A DNA stretch of 64,000 nt, from the NCBI RefSeq assembly GCF_028823635.1, contig NZ_JAPEHU010000002.1, positions 372,001-436,000 on the forward strand, read 5' to 3'. Below are positions 8,931 to 17,304 of this stretch, one piece after another (position 1 is the first letter of the stretch; every line of letters starts with the position of its first letter). The notes below the pieces were generated by a model that was not told the DNA's origin, made no database searches, and was given only the letters and a program-made list of their open reading frames with translations. This DNA is from Demequina sp. B12. GTDB lineage: Bacteria > Actinomycetota > Actinomycetes > Actinomycetales > Demequinaceae. The translations under genes and the position numbers were made by a program.

Positions 8931-9497
8931 GTGCGGATCCTAGGTGTAGACCCAGGCTTGACTCGCTGTGGCATCGGCGTCATCGATGCTTCCGGCGCAC
9001 GTCAGGTGTCCTTGGTGCATGTCACTGCCGCAACGTCGCCCTCAACCGAGGACACGCCAGCCCGCATCGCGCGGCTCGCTGACGCCCTTGAACTGGTGTT
9101 GGACGAGCATCGTCCCGAAGCCGTCGCGCTTGAGCGCGTTTTTGCGCAAAGCAACGTTTCGACGGTCATGGGCACCGCGCAGATCTCGGGCGTCGTCATG
9201 CTGCTGGCACAACGCCGTGGCCTGCCCGTCACGCTGTACACGCCGTCGGAGGTCAAAGCGGCGGTGACGGGGGAGGGGCGCGCCGGCAAAGCCCAGGTGG
9301 GATACATGGTGCAACGCGTTCTAGGGCTCAAAGCCATGCCAAAACCGGCCGATGCTGCGGATGCGCTGGCCATCGCCATCGCTCACGCGTGGCGCGGTGC
9401 CGCAGCCCCAGTGGGATCGCAAGGAACGACGGCCGCACAACGTCAATGGGCTGCTGCTGAGGCCACCGCGCGTCACTCCCGCGGGCGGCGAGTCTGA
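8931..9497 (+). CDS. ruvC: Holliday junction endodeoxyribonuclease RuvC
   Basis: A 188-residue resolvase that cuts Holliday junctions with RuvAB. Catalytic acidic residues appear as Asp7 in GVDPGLT, Glu in ALERVF near residue 67, and the Asp pair in [10 protein letters not shown] near residues 143-148. The GTG start gives the standard [10 protein letters not shown]-terminus. The gene lies 38 bases after yebC. Residues after about 160 form a basic, alanine-rich tail of no evident function. Downstream, ruvA has its own LexA-type box, so ruvC may be less SOS-responsive than ruvAB. Confidence 0.96.
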   Translation: MRILGVDPGLTRCGIGVIDASGARQVSLVHVTAATSPSTEDTPARIARLADALELVLDEHRPEAVALERVFAQSNVSTVMGTAQISGVVMLLAQRRGLPVTLYTPSEVKAAVTGEGRAGKAQVGYMVQRVLGLKAMPKPADAADALAIAIAHAWRGAAAPVGSQGTTAAQRQWAAAEATARHSRGRRV

Positions 9498-9528
9498 CAT
9501 CGTTGGACCGCGGAATCCCGTAGCGTAT

Positions 9529-9544
9529 TCGTACATACGTTCGA
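9529..9544. promoter_or_regulatory. LexA (SOS) box upstream of ruvA
   Basis: TCGTACATACGTTCGA matches 12 of the 14 fixed positions of the Gram-positive/actinobacterial LexA consensus TCGAACN4GTTCGA (taking positions 8-9 as free). It lies 10 bases before the ruvA GTG, with AAGGAGG at 9544-9550 partly overlapping. Binding here would cover the start region of a ruvAB transcript. Confidence 0.75.
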
Positions 9545-9554
9545 AGGAGGCTGC

Positions 9555-10160
9555 GTGATCGCCACGCTTCATGGGGAAGTGCTGTCCATCGGCGGCACCC
9601 ACGCTGTTGTCGAAACCGGAGGCGTGGGAATGAAGGTGTTGTCGACCCCGACCACCTTGGCGCAGTTGCGGCACGGACAGACCGTGCGGCTTCACACTCA
9701 TCTGGTGGTGCGCGAAGACTCTCTGACGCTCTTTGGTTTTGGTTCCGAACATGAGCGTGACACTTTCGAGACCCTTCAATCGGTGCAGGGCGTGGGGCCC
9801 AAGATGGCACTTGCGATGCTTGCTGTTCACACTCCTGACGCGCTTGGCGCCGCCGTGGCAGCTGGCGACCGCAAGGCACTTGAGCAGGTCCCCGGCATCG
9901 GCGCCAAGGTGGCATCGCGGCTACTGCTCGAGCTCGGCGGAAAGCTGTCACTGCCCCAGACTGACGGAACCGAGACCGCCGCGCCTGGGCACACGGGTGA
10001 CGCTCGGGACCAGGTGGAGGAGGCTCTCGTTGGCCTGGGGTGGAACGCCAAAGCTGCAACTCAGGCGGTCGACGCGGTCGTTGATGGGCCTGTCGCCGTA
10101 GCCGACGTTGCCGAGACGCTCCGTCGCGCCCTCAAGACGATGGGTGCCAAGCGTGGCTGA
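9555..10160 (+). CDS. ruvA: Holliday junction branch migration protein RuvA
   Basis: A 201-residue DNA-binding subunit of the RuvAB branch-migration motor. The N-terminal OB fold begins [12 protein letters not shown]. Two helix-hairpin-helix loops follow (GVGPKMA and PGIGAKVA, around residues 79-120), then a flexible linker and the C-terminal RuvB-contacting domain. The GTG start is supported by AAGGAGG at 9544-9550. The last eight bases overlap the ruvB start. Confidence 0.96.
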   Translation: MIATLHGEVLSIGGTHAVVETGGVGMKVLSTPTTLAQLRHGQTVRLHTHLVVREDSLTLFGFGSEHERDTFETLQSVQGVGPKMALAMLAVHTPDALGAAVAAGDRKALEQVPGIGAKVASRLLLELGGKLSLPQTDGTETAAPGHTGDARDQVEEALVGLGWNAKAATQAVDAVVDGPVAVADVAETLRRALKTMGAKRG

Positions 10161-11208
10161 CTTCGACGACTTTGACCCGCGCCTCGTATCTGCAGACGCC
10201 GATGCGATCGAGAGATCGAGCGAAGCGGCTCTGCGACCGGGGTCGCTCGACGAGTTCGTCGGACAACAGACGCTTCGGGATCAGCTTTCGCTTGTGTTGC
10301 GGGCGGCGTCGGCGCGCGGAACGACGGCAGACCATGTGCTGTTGTCGGGCCCACCTGGACTCGGTAAGACCACCTTGGCGATGATCATTGCTACAGAGAT
10401 GGGCGCTTCGCTGCGGCTCACCTCCGGCCCCGCCATCCAGCATGCGGGCGACCTTGCCGCGATCCTGTCATCGCTTGAAGAGGGCGATGTACTTTTCCTT
10501 GACGAGATCCACCGCCTCGCGCGGCCCGCGGAAGAGATGCTGTATCTCGCGATGGAAGACTTCCGGGTCGATGTCGTGGTGGGCAAGGGGGCTGGAGCAA
10601 CGTCGATCCCTTTGACCCTGCCGCGGTTCACCGTCGTGGGTGCGACCACCCGTGCAGGACTCCTACCCGCACCGTTGCGCGATCGCTTTGGGTTTACCGG
10701 TCACCTCGAGTTCTACGAGGCCGGGGAGCTACAACGAATCTTGGGACGTTCCGCACGGTTGTTGGAGTTTGAGATCGATGCCTCTGCGGCTGCGGAGATT
10801 GCACGCCGGTCCCGAGGCACACCGCGTATCGCGAACCGTCTGCTGCGGCGCGTTCGAGACTGGGCGGAAGTCCATGGCACGGGCAGGGGAGACCTTGCCG
10901 CAGCGCGACAAGCGCTTGAGGTGTACGAGGTCGATGACCTTGGCCTGGATCGCCTCGACCGAGCGGTCTTGAGGGCCTTGTGCCAGCGATTTGGCGGTGG
11001 CCCGGTGGGACTGTCCACGCTCGCCGTCTCCGTGGGCGAGGAACCCGAAACTGTCGAGACCGTCGCCGAACCATTCTTGGTGCGCGAAGGTCTGATGAGT
11101 AGGTCGCCCCGGGGCCGCGTTGCTACCCGTGAGGCCTGGGAACACCTGGGATTGATCGCCCCGGAGGGCGCTCCAGGTGGCCATGTGGGTGGACGGCTCT
11201 TCGACTGA
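10153..11208 (+). CDS. ruvB: Holliday junction branch migration ATPase RuvB
   Basis: A 351-residue AAA+ motor. Walker A is GPPGLGKTT near residues 66-74, Walker B is LFLDEIHRL near 114-122, sensor 1 is GATTRAG near 160-166, and a C-terminal winged helix holds GLSTLA and RGR-AT. The GTG at 10153 overlaps the ruvA stop by eight bases. A GTG/ATG further upstream at 10108 would add residues of no family character. No yajC gene follows, unlike in most genomes with ruvB-yajC-secD. Confidence 0.97.
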   Translation: MADFDDFDPRLVSADADAIERSSEAALRPGSLDEFVGQQTLRDQLSLVLRAASARGTTADHVLLSGPPGLGKTTLAMIIATEMGASLRLTSGPAIQHAGDLAAILSSLEEGDVLFLDEIHRLARPAEEMLYLAMEDFRVDVVVGKGAGATSIPLTLPRFTVVGATTRAGLLPAPLRDRFGFTGHLEFYEAGELQRILGRSARLLEFEIDASAAAEIARRSRGTPRIANRLLRRVRDWAEVHGTGRGDLAAARQALEVYEVDDLGLDRLDRAVLRALCQRFGGGPVGLSTLAVSVGEEPETVETVAEPFLVREGLMSRSPRGRVATREAWEHLGLIAPEGAPGGHVGGRLFD

Positions 11209-11259
11209 CCCCAATACGGCGTGTCCGCCTACTATTCGACGCGAGGCCGTCTGAACCCC

Positions 11260-11265
11260 TAGAAT
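11260..11265 (+). promoter_or_regulatory. Possible -10 box for secDF
   Basis: TAGAAT lies 47 bases before the secD GTG in the ruvB-secD gap. This gap is where a new transcript would be expected. No clear -35. Confidence 0.4.
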
Positions 11266-11312
11266 CGCCACGGCTCTTCGGAGCGCAGTCAACTGCCAAG
11301 TGAAGGATTCCT

Positions 11313-13292
11313 GTGTCAAAAGCGACAAAGGGAGCGCGCAAAGCGCTCATCGGACTTGTGGCGATCTTTGTCGCCATGTACGGACTTCTTGCGGCGGGGG
11401 TGATCTGGGGCGGCGCGTCCTGGGCGCCGGGACTCGCGCTCGACCTCGCTGGTGGTCGTCAGATCATCCTGGCGCCGGTCTTCGATGAAGGTGCCGACGA
11501 CACCATCGAACAGTCGGACCTCGACCAAGCCGTGGAGATTATTCGTAACCGTGTGGACGCCTCTGGTGTCGCCGAAGCGGAGATTACGACGCAGGGCAAC
11601 AACATCGTTGTCGCACTTCCGGGCAACCCTGACCAGGCCACGATCGACTTGGTCGCGCAGTCGGCGCAGTTGCAGTTCCGCCCGGTGCTGGTGACCGGCG
11701 ACCCCTCCGCGACGTCGAGTGTGGAAACCACGACGTCAACGACCGCTACGCCGGAACCGACCGTGGAAGCGACGGTTGAGCCCTCCGCAACGCCGTCGTC
11801 GACGCCTGAGCCCAGCGCATCCGAGATGTCCAATGTGGTGGGGGAGACCGACGCCACCGCCACCGCTGAGACCACGGCAGCGACAGTATCGCCGTCGCCT
11901 GAGCCCAGCGCTTCCGCAGTGACGACCAGCGAAGAACTGGTGACAACGGAGACAACGGATGCTTCGGGCCCGGTGTTCGGCGAGACGGACCCGTCCTCGT
12001 TCGAGTGGATCACGGTTGCGTTGCAGGAGGAATACGCCGCACTCGACTGTCTGGCCCCGGAAAACTACGCGGGACGCTCCATGGGCGACCCCGAGGCCGG
12101 CTATGTGGCGTGTGCGACGGACTTCCAGAAGCTCGCCATGGGGCCCGTGGAACTCACCGGAAACGACATCGAAACCGCAACTTCTGGGCCTGAGATGACC
12201 CAGCAGGGCACCCTCACGGGCCGCTACGAGGTCCGCCTGCAGTTCACTGACGAGGGCGGCAAGATCTTTGACGAGATCTCCCAGCGCCTTACCGACCTTG
12301 AGTCCCCGCGGAACCAGTTCGCCATCGTGCTCGACGGCGTCGTGATCTCGCACCCGCAGATCAACGAACGCATCCCGAACGGCCAAGCGGTCATCACCGG
12401 TGACTACACCCAGGAGTCCGCCGAGCAGCTCGCGAACCAGATCAAGTTTGGTGCGCTACCCATGAGCCTCGAGGTGCAGTCCAACCAGCAGATCTCGGCA
12501 ACCTTGGGTGCCGATCAGCTCGAGAAGGGCCTGATTGCGGGCCTCATCGGTTTGCTGCTCGTGGTGGTCTACTCGGTGTTCCAGTACCGCGCGCTCGGAC
12601 TTGTGACGGTGGGCTCCTTGCTCATCGCGGGAGGCGCCACCTACGGCGTGATCGACCTGCTGTCGTGGGGAATCGACTACCGTCTCTCGCTTGCGGGTGT
12701 CGCAGGTTTGATTGTGGCGATCGGTATTACCGCCGACTCGTTCATCGTGTACTTCGAGCGCATTCGCGACGAACTCCGTGAAGGCCGCTCTCTCAACAGC
12801 GCAGTGGACCACGCCTGGGCCCGTGCACGGCGCACCATCCTTGCCTCTGACGCCGTGAGCCTCCTTGCTGCGGGAACGCTGTACTTCCTCGCCGTGGGCG
12901 GTGTGCGTGGCTTTGCCTTCACGCTGGGTCTCACGACCCTCATTGACGTCCTGGTCGTGTTCCTGTTCACGCACCCGGTCATGAAGCTCCTGGCGCGTAC
13001 CAAGTTCTTCGGAGAGGGCCACAAGTTCTCCGGGCTGGACCCACGCTCGCTTGGACGTGAAGCCATGTACAAGGGCCGTGGACGCGTGAAGAGCAGGCCC
13101 TCCTCTTCCAAGACGGCTGCTGGCACGGTTGACGGTTCTGGGGAAGGCGAAGGACTGACGCTAGCCGAGCGCAAGGCAGCCAAGCGCAAGGCAGAAGCGA
13201 ACGCCGCTTCGACGGAGGCAAGCGAAGGATCTGTGACGGCACCCGCCGGTGATTCCACGGACGCCGAAGAGACGACCGAGGGGAAGAACTAG
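11313..13292 (+). CDS. secD: Protein translocase subunit SecD
   Basis: A 659-residue membrane protein that with SecF uses the proton gradient to aid export through SecYEG. One N-terminal membrane segment (about 11-33) is followed by LALDLAGGRQIIL, the D1 family motif. The C-terminal half contains the RND-type five-helix domain, with GLIGLLLVVVYSVFQYR and GITADSFIVYFERI. Residues 130-228 (bases 11700-11997) are a Ser/Thr/Ala/Pro/Glu-rich, low-complexity insert inside the periplasmic domain; SPEPSAS-like repeats are visible. The C-terminus after about 595 is charged and probably cytoplasmic. The GTG start lies 104 bases after ruvB. Confidence 0.95.
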   Translation: MSKATKGARKALIGLVAIFVAMYGLLAAGVIWGGASWAPGLALDLAGGRQIILAPVFDEGADDTIEQSDLDQAVEIIRNRVDASGVAEAEITTQGNNIVVALPGNPDQATIDLVAQSAQLQFRPVLVTGDPSATSSVETTTSTTATPEPTVEATVEPSATPSSTPEPSASEMSNVVGETDATATAETTAATVSPSPEPSASAVTTSEELVTTETTDASGPVFGETDPSSFEWITVALQEEYAALDCLAPENYAGRSMGDPEAGYVACATDFQKLAMGPVELTGNDIETATSGPEMTQQGTLTGRYEVRLQFTDEGGKIFDEISQRLTDLESPRNQFAIVLDGVVISHPQINERIPNGQAVITGDYTQESAEQLANQIKFGALPMSLEVQSNQQISATLGADQLEKGLIAGLIGLLLVVVYSVFQYRALGLVTVGSLLIAGGATYGVIDLLSWGIDYRLSLAGVAGLIVAIGITADSFIVYFERIRDELREGRSLNSAVDHAWARARRTILASDAVSLLAAGTLYFLAVGGVRGFAFTLGLTTLIDVLVVFLFTHPVMKLLARTKFFGEGHKFSGLDPRSLGREAMYKGRGRVKSRPSSSKTAAGTVDGSGEGEGLTLAERKAAKRKAEANAASTEASEGSVTAPAGDSTDAEETTEGKN

Positions 13293-13294
13293 CC

Positions 13295-14380
13295 ATGGCA
13301 TCGAATCTGGCTCAGTGGGGCAACAAGCTTCACAGCGGTGAGAAGACCTATCCGATTGTGAAGCAGCGCAAGCGCTGGTTCATCGTCTCCGCGATCCTCA
13401 TGCTGGTGTCCCTGGGGATCTTGTTCGGCAAGGGGTTGAACCTCGGCATTGACTTCACCGGGGGCGCGCAGTTCATCGTCCCGGAGATTGAAAGTCCTGA
13501 GGCTGGCCCGGCCGAGGAAGTCGTCAGCGAGATTGTTCCTGCCCAGGAGCCGCGGATCAGCATCCTCGGTGACGACTCAGTGCGGATCCAGCTCGGCGAG
13601 ATCACCTCGCAGGAGCAGCAGGACCTCGCAGCAGGGTTTGCGGATGCGTACGGTGTTGACGAGTCCACGATCAGCTTCGATCAGATTGGCCCCACCTGGG
13701 GTGCAGCGGTCGGAAAGCAGGCCTTGCAGGGGCTCGTGATCTTCCTCCTGCTGGTCTTTGTCGTGATCTCGCTGTACTTCCGCGCATGGCGCATGGCCGC
13801 AGCCGCGATCTTGGCGCTGATCCATGACCTCTTGTTCACGGTGGGTATTTACGCGTTGATCGGGTTTGAAGTCACACCCGCATCGGTCATCGGATTCCTC
13901 ACGATCCTCGGCTATTCGCTCTACGACACCGTGGTGGTCTTTGACAAGGTCAAGGAGAACACCCAGCACTTCGAGGCACAGCGCCGCTTCACCTATTCCG
14001 AACTGGCCAACCTTGCGATCAACCAGACCCTGGTCCGGTCCATCAACACGTCAGTGGTGGCGTTGCTTCCTGTGACGTCCATTCTGTTCATCGGTTCCTT
14101 CATCCTGGGTGCAGGAACGTTGAAGGACATCTCGCTGGCGCTGTTCGTTGGTATGGCCGTAGGAACGTACTCGTCGATCTTTGTGGCAACGCCGCTGGAG
14201 GTCGCTCTCCGCTCGCGCGAAGAGCGCATTGCCAAGCACACCGCTATGGTCCTGGAGATGCGCGCCCAGGGAACATCTGATGTTGCAGTGACTGACGATG
14301 GCGAAATCCGTGTAGGTGCGCTGAAGGCTGGCGAACACCAGGGACAATCCGCACAGCCCAGGCGCAAGGGCCGCAAATAG
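13295..14380 (+). CDS. secF: Protein translocase subunit SecF
   Basis: A 361-residue partner of SecD. It has an N-terminal membrane segment at about 26-45, the LNLGIDFTGGAQF family motif near 47-60, a small extracytoplasmic domain, and five C-terminal helices with GYSLYDTVVVFDKVKEN and LVRSINTSVVALLP. It starts two bases after the secD stop (ATG at 13295). The final 50 residues are charged, as in other actinobacterial SecF proteins. Confidence 0.96.
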   Translation: MASNLAQWGNKLHSGEKTYPIVKQRKRWFIVSAILMLVSLGILFGKGLNLGIDFTGGAQFIVPEIESPEAGPAEEVVSEIVPAQEPRISILGDDSVRIQLGEITSQEQQDLAAGFADAYGVDESTISFDQIGPTWGAAVGKQALQGLVIFLLLVFVVISLYFRAWRMAAAAILALIHDLLFTVGIYALIGFEVTPASVIGFLTILGYSLYDTVVVFDKVKENTQHFEAQRRFTYSELANLAINQTLVRSINTSVVALLPVTSILFIGSFILGAGTLKDISLALFVGMAVGTYSSIFVATPLEVALRSREERIAKHTAMVLEMRAQGTSDVAVTDDGEIRVGALKAGEHQGQSAQPRRKGRK

Positions 14381-14387
14381 TCACCAG

Positions 14388-14393
14388 TAGACT
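14388..14393 (+). promoter_or_regulatory. -10 box for rel, inside a small palindrome
   Basis: TAGACT lies 8 bases after the secF stop and 30 bases before the rel ATG, in CAGTAGACTGGA, the same 12-mer as before yebC. AGACT-GG-AGTCT at 14389-14400 is an inverted repeat covering the -10. Confidence 0.5.
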
Positions 14394-14423
14394 GGAGTCT
14401 CGCTCGTGTGTTGAGGAGGCTCG

Positions 14424-16664
14424 ATGACGGAGATCCGGCCCACCACGTCCTCGTTGGGACCGTTGGCCTTCTTCCGACGTAACTCGCCGCGCCCGCCCCA
14501 GCCCCTGGACGCGGTGCTTGACGAGTACCGGAAGATGTACCCCAAAGGTAAGACGGGGATCATCGAGCGTGCCTACGTCGTTGCTGAGCGAGCCCACAGC
14601 GGCCAAGTACGCAAGAGCGGTGAACCATACATCACGCATCCGCTCGCGGTCGCAGAGATCATCGCGCAGATGGGCCTTCCGGATACGGTCATTGCCGCGG
14701 CGCTGCTGCACGACGTCGTCGAAGACACGGAGTATCCGCTCGAGACCCTGCGCGAGGAGTTTGGTGAAGAGGTCGCCGAGTTCGTCGATGGAGTGACGAA
14801 ACTCGACAAGGTGACCTATGGCGATGCGGCCCAGGCCGAAACCGTCCGCAAAATGGTCGTGGCAATGGCCAAGGACATTCGGGTTCTGCTGCTGAAGCTC
14901 GCCGATCGTCTTCATAATGCGCGCACCTGGAAGTACGTCCCGGTCGAGTCCGCGCGTCGCAAGGCGCAGGAGACGCTAGAGATCTATGCGCCCCTGGCGC
15001 ACCGTATGGGCCTCAACGCCATCAAGTGGGAGCTCGAGGATCTTTCGTTCCGGACGCTCTACCCCAAGATCTATCAAGAGATTGTGGACGTGGTCGCCGA
15101 GCGCGCTCCCGAGCGGGAGAAGCACCTAACCGAGATCCGCTCTGAGATCGAGGCCGAGCTTCGTCAAATGAAGATCAAGGCCACCATCACGGGACGGCCC
15201 AAACACTATTACTCCGTCTACCAGAAGATGATTGTGCGAGGCCGCGACCTCGCTGAGATCTACGACCTTGTCGGTGTCCGCGTCTTGGTGCAGTCAGTGC
15301 GTGACTGCTATGCGGTCCTGGGAGCGATGCACGCCAAATACCAACCGGTGCCCGGTCGGTTCAAGGATTACATCGCGATGCCCAAGTTCAACCTGTATCA
15401 GTCGTTGCACACCACGGTCATTGGCCCGTCAGGTAAACCGGTCGAACTGCAGATCCGTACGCATGAGATGCACCGCCGCGCCGAATACGGTTTGGCCTCT
15501 CACTGGCGCTACAAGGAAAACCAGCGGGGCTCTGAGGCTTCGGAGATGGGCTGGTTGCGCCAGATCGCTGACTGGCAGCAGGAAACCGCGGATCCCACGG
15601 ACTTCCTCGACTCGCTCCGCGGTGAGATCTCGCGCGCTGAGGTCTACGTCTTTACTCCACGCGGTCGTTTGCTGGCGCTCCCGCAGGGTGCCACACCGGT
15701 GGACTTCGCTTACGCCGTGCACACAGAGGTGGGCCACAAGACGATTGGCGCGAAGGTCAATGGACGGCTCGTTCCGTTGGATTCGACGTTGGACAACGGC
15801 GACACCGTCGAGGTTCTGACGACGTCAGACGAGAACGCTCATCCCAAGCGTGACTGGCTGGACTTTGTGCAGTCCACGCGAGCTCGCAACAAGATTCGCC
15901 AGTGGTTTACTCGTGAGCGCCGCGAAGAGTCGATCGAGACGGGGCGGGACATGCTCGCGCGCGCCATCAGGCGCCAGCACTTGCCTATGCAGAGGCTGAT
16001 GAGCAAGTCGACCTTGTTGGCGCTCGCCAAGGAGATGCACTACGAGGACGTCGATTCGCTCTACGCCGCCATCGGTGAGCACAAGGAGCAAGCGTCCGAT
16101 GTGGTGGCCCGCATGGTTGAGGCCGTCGGCGGAGATGAAGGTGCCGACGAGGACGTCACGGAGATTACCCGTCCCGGGACATCGGCGATTCGAACCCGGC
16201 GCGGCGATCCTGGCATCTCTGTTCACGGGTTGTCTGACGTTGTCGTCAAGTTGGCAAAGTGCTGCACCCCGGTCCCAGGTGACCCGATCCGAGGGTTCGT
16301 GACGCGCGGTAATGGTGTGAGCGTGCACCGTGCGGACTGCGTGAACCTGAACTCGCTGACAGACCAGGCCGAGCGCTACATCGATGTCCAGTGGACAGGA
16401 TCGACTGACACCGCATTCTTGGTGCAGATTGAGGTCGAGGCACTGGATCGCAACCGTCTCTTGAGTGATGTGGTCAAGGTGCTGTCGGACTACCACGTCA
16501 ATATTCTTGGCGCGAACGTCTCGACCAACCGCGACCGCGTTGCCTTGAACACCTTCACGTTTGAGATGGCAGACCCATCGCACCTTGGCGCGGTGCTAGC
16601 GGCCGTGCGCCGTATCGACGGTGTGTATGACGCGCGGCGCGTGACCGGGGCCAAGCGCCCCTAG
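14424..16664 (+). CDS. rel: Bifunctional (p)ppGpp synthetase/hydrolase
   Basis: A 746-residue stringent-response enzyme. The N-terminal HD hydrolase has its HDxxED motif intact in LLHDVVEDTEY (about residues 94-104), so hydrolysis should work. The synthetase domain follows, with GRPKHYYSVYQKM and FKDYIAMPKFNLYQSLHTTV near residues 255-330. Then come the TGS domain (VYVFTPRGRLLALPQGATPVD begins near 408), a zinc-finger/helical part with KCCTPVPGD, and a C-terminal ACT domain. Start: ATG with GAGGAGG at 14413-14419. Its 3' end overlaps the convergent minus-strand gene by four bases. Confidence 0.97.
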   Translation: MTEIRPTTSSLGPLAFFRRNSPRPPQPLDAVLDEYRKMYPKGKTGIIERAYVVAERAHSGQVRKSGEPYITHPLAVAEIIAQMGLPDTVIAAALLHDVVEDTEYPLETLREEFGEEVAEFVDGVTKLDKVTYGDAAQAETVRKMVVAMAKDIRVLLLKLADRLHNARTWKYVPVESARRKAQETLEIYAPLAHRMGLNAIKWELEDLSFRTLYPKIYQEIVDVVAERAPEREKHLTEIRSEIEAELRQMKIKATITGRPKHYYSVYQKMIVRGRDLAEIYDLVGVRVLVQSVRDCYAVLGAMHAKYQPVPGRFKDYIAMPKFNLYQSLHTTVIGPSGKPVELQIRTHEMHRRAEYGLASHWRYKENQRGSEASEMGWLRQIADWQQETADPTDFLDSLRGEISRAEVYVFTPRGRLLALPQGATPVDFAYAVHTEVGHKTIGAKVNGRLVPLDSTLDNGDTVEVLTTSDENAHPKRDWLDFVQSTRARNKIRQWFTRERREESIETGRDMLARAIRRQHLPMQRLMSKSTLLALAKEMHYEDVDSLYAAIGEHKEQASDVVARMVEAVGGDEGADEDVTEITRPGTSAIRTRRGDPGISVHGLSDVVVKLAKCCTPVPGDPIRGFVTRGNGVSVHRADCVNLNSLTDQAERYIDVQWTGSTDTAFLVQIEVEALDRNRLLSDVVKVLSDYHVNILGANVSTNRDRVALNTFTFEMADPSHLGAVLAAVRRIDGVYDARRVTGAKRP

Positions 16665-17245
16665 CAATGCGTGCTGGCGTACGCCTCAAGCACTGATGCC
16701 CATGCGTGCCGTGCGCGTGCGCTGGTGCGATCCTGGGGGCTCAGCAGTGTGAGTTCGTCCCCGACCTCATCGGCCGATACCCCGTGCTGCAGTCCCGTGT
16801 AGGCGAGGGTGAGTCCATCTCCTAGGTCAGGACTCCATCGCAGCGCATCGACGATGGCGCGTGGAACCGACTCGATCCACGATGCAGCATCGCTGTCGTG
16901 AACGTCTGCTCGATCGCTGGGGTCGGCGTTCTGAGGGCGTTGAGTGTGGTGCCAGAGAAGCGGCCAGGTGGAGTGGCGCGACTTGAGCCGGTGCGTCCAC
17001 GGTGCGCAGATGTCTATCGCACGCGGAGGGGGTCCGCCCCAGTGAACCCACAGCGCAGCGGCACCGCTCACCGTAGTTCCGGGTGGGACATGGCCACGCA
17101 GCACGTGGCGTCGTAGCGGGGCAGTGGGTTCGACGTCCGCGGGAAGCGCGAGCCCTGGCGCAAGTAGCGAGATGACCTGTTCGCGCAGCATGCGATTCCA
17201 GGCAGAGGTACCAACGTCTTCGACACAGAGTGACCACATACACAT
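16661..17245 (-). CDS. Unknown protein, weakly AbiEi-antitoxin-like
   Basis: A 194-residue protein I cannot firmly identify. GTTVSGAAALWVHWGG (roughly residues 67-82) and the later RAIVDALRW resemble the pattern of actinobacterial AbiEi-type antitoxin-like proteins, but no toxin gene is adjacent. No membrane segment or signal peptide is seen. I place the start at the ATG at 17245, four bases after a strong hairpin. The frame is open to 17338, but that would run through the hairpin and into the DUF349 gene. There is no ribosome binding site between hairpin and ATG. It converges on rel with a four-base overlap. Confidence 0.55.
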   Translation of the reverse strand: MCMWSLCVEDVGTSAWNRMLREQVISLLAPGLALPADVEPTAPLRRHVLRGHVPPGTTVSGAAALWVHWGGPPPRAIDICAPWTHRLKSRHSTWPLLWHHTQRPQNADPSDRADVHDSDAASWIESVPRAIVDALRWSPDLGDGLTLAYTGLQHGVSADEVGDELTLLSPQDRTSARARHAWASVLEAYASTHC

Positions 17246-17249
17246 GAGT

Positions 17250-17280
17250 GTGCCCGCCAGGCGTATAGCCTGGCGGGCAC
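17250..17280. terminator. 13-bp perfect hairpin between DUF349 gene and unknown gene
   Basis: GTGCCCGCCAGGC (17250-17262) pairs with its exact complement at 17268-17280 around the loop GTATA. On the plus strand it is followed by TTTGTT. On the minus strand, the direction of the flanking genes, no T-run follows. It may end the DUF349 transcript or limit read-through into the gene that starts four bases later. Confidence 0.75.
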
Positions 17281-17304
17281 TTTGTTCATCTGTGGAGAAC
17301 GGCG

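Noticed and set aside
11700-11997. Tandem repeat or CRISPR-like array inside secD
   Set aside because: It is an in-frame low-complexity coding insert with imprecise SPEPSAS-type repeats, without regular spacers.
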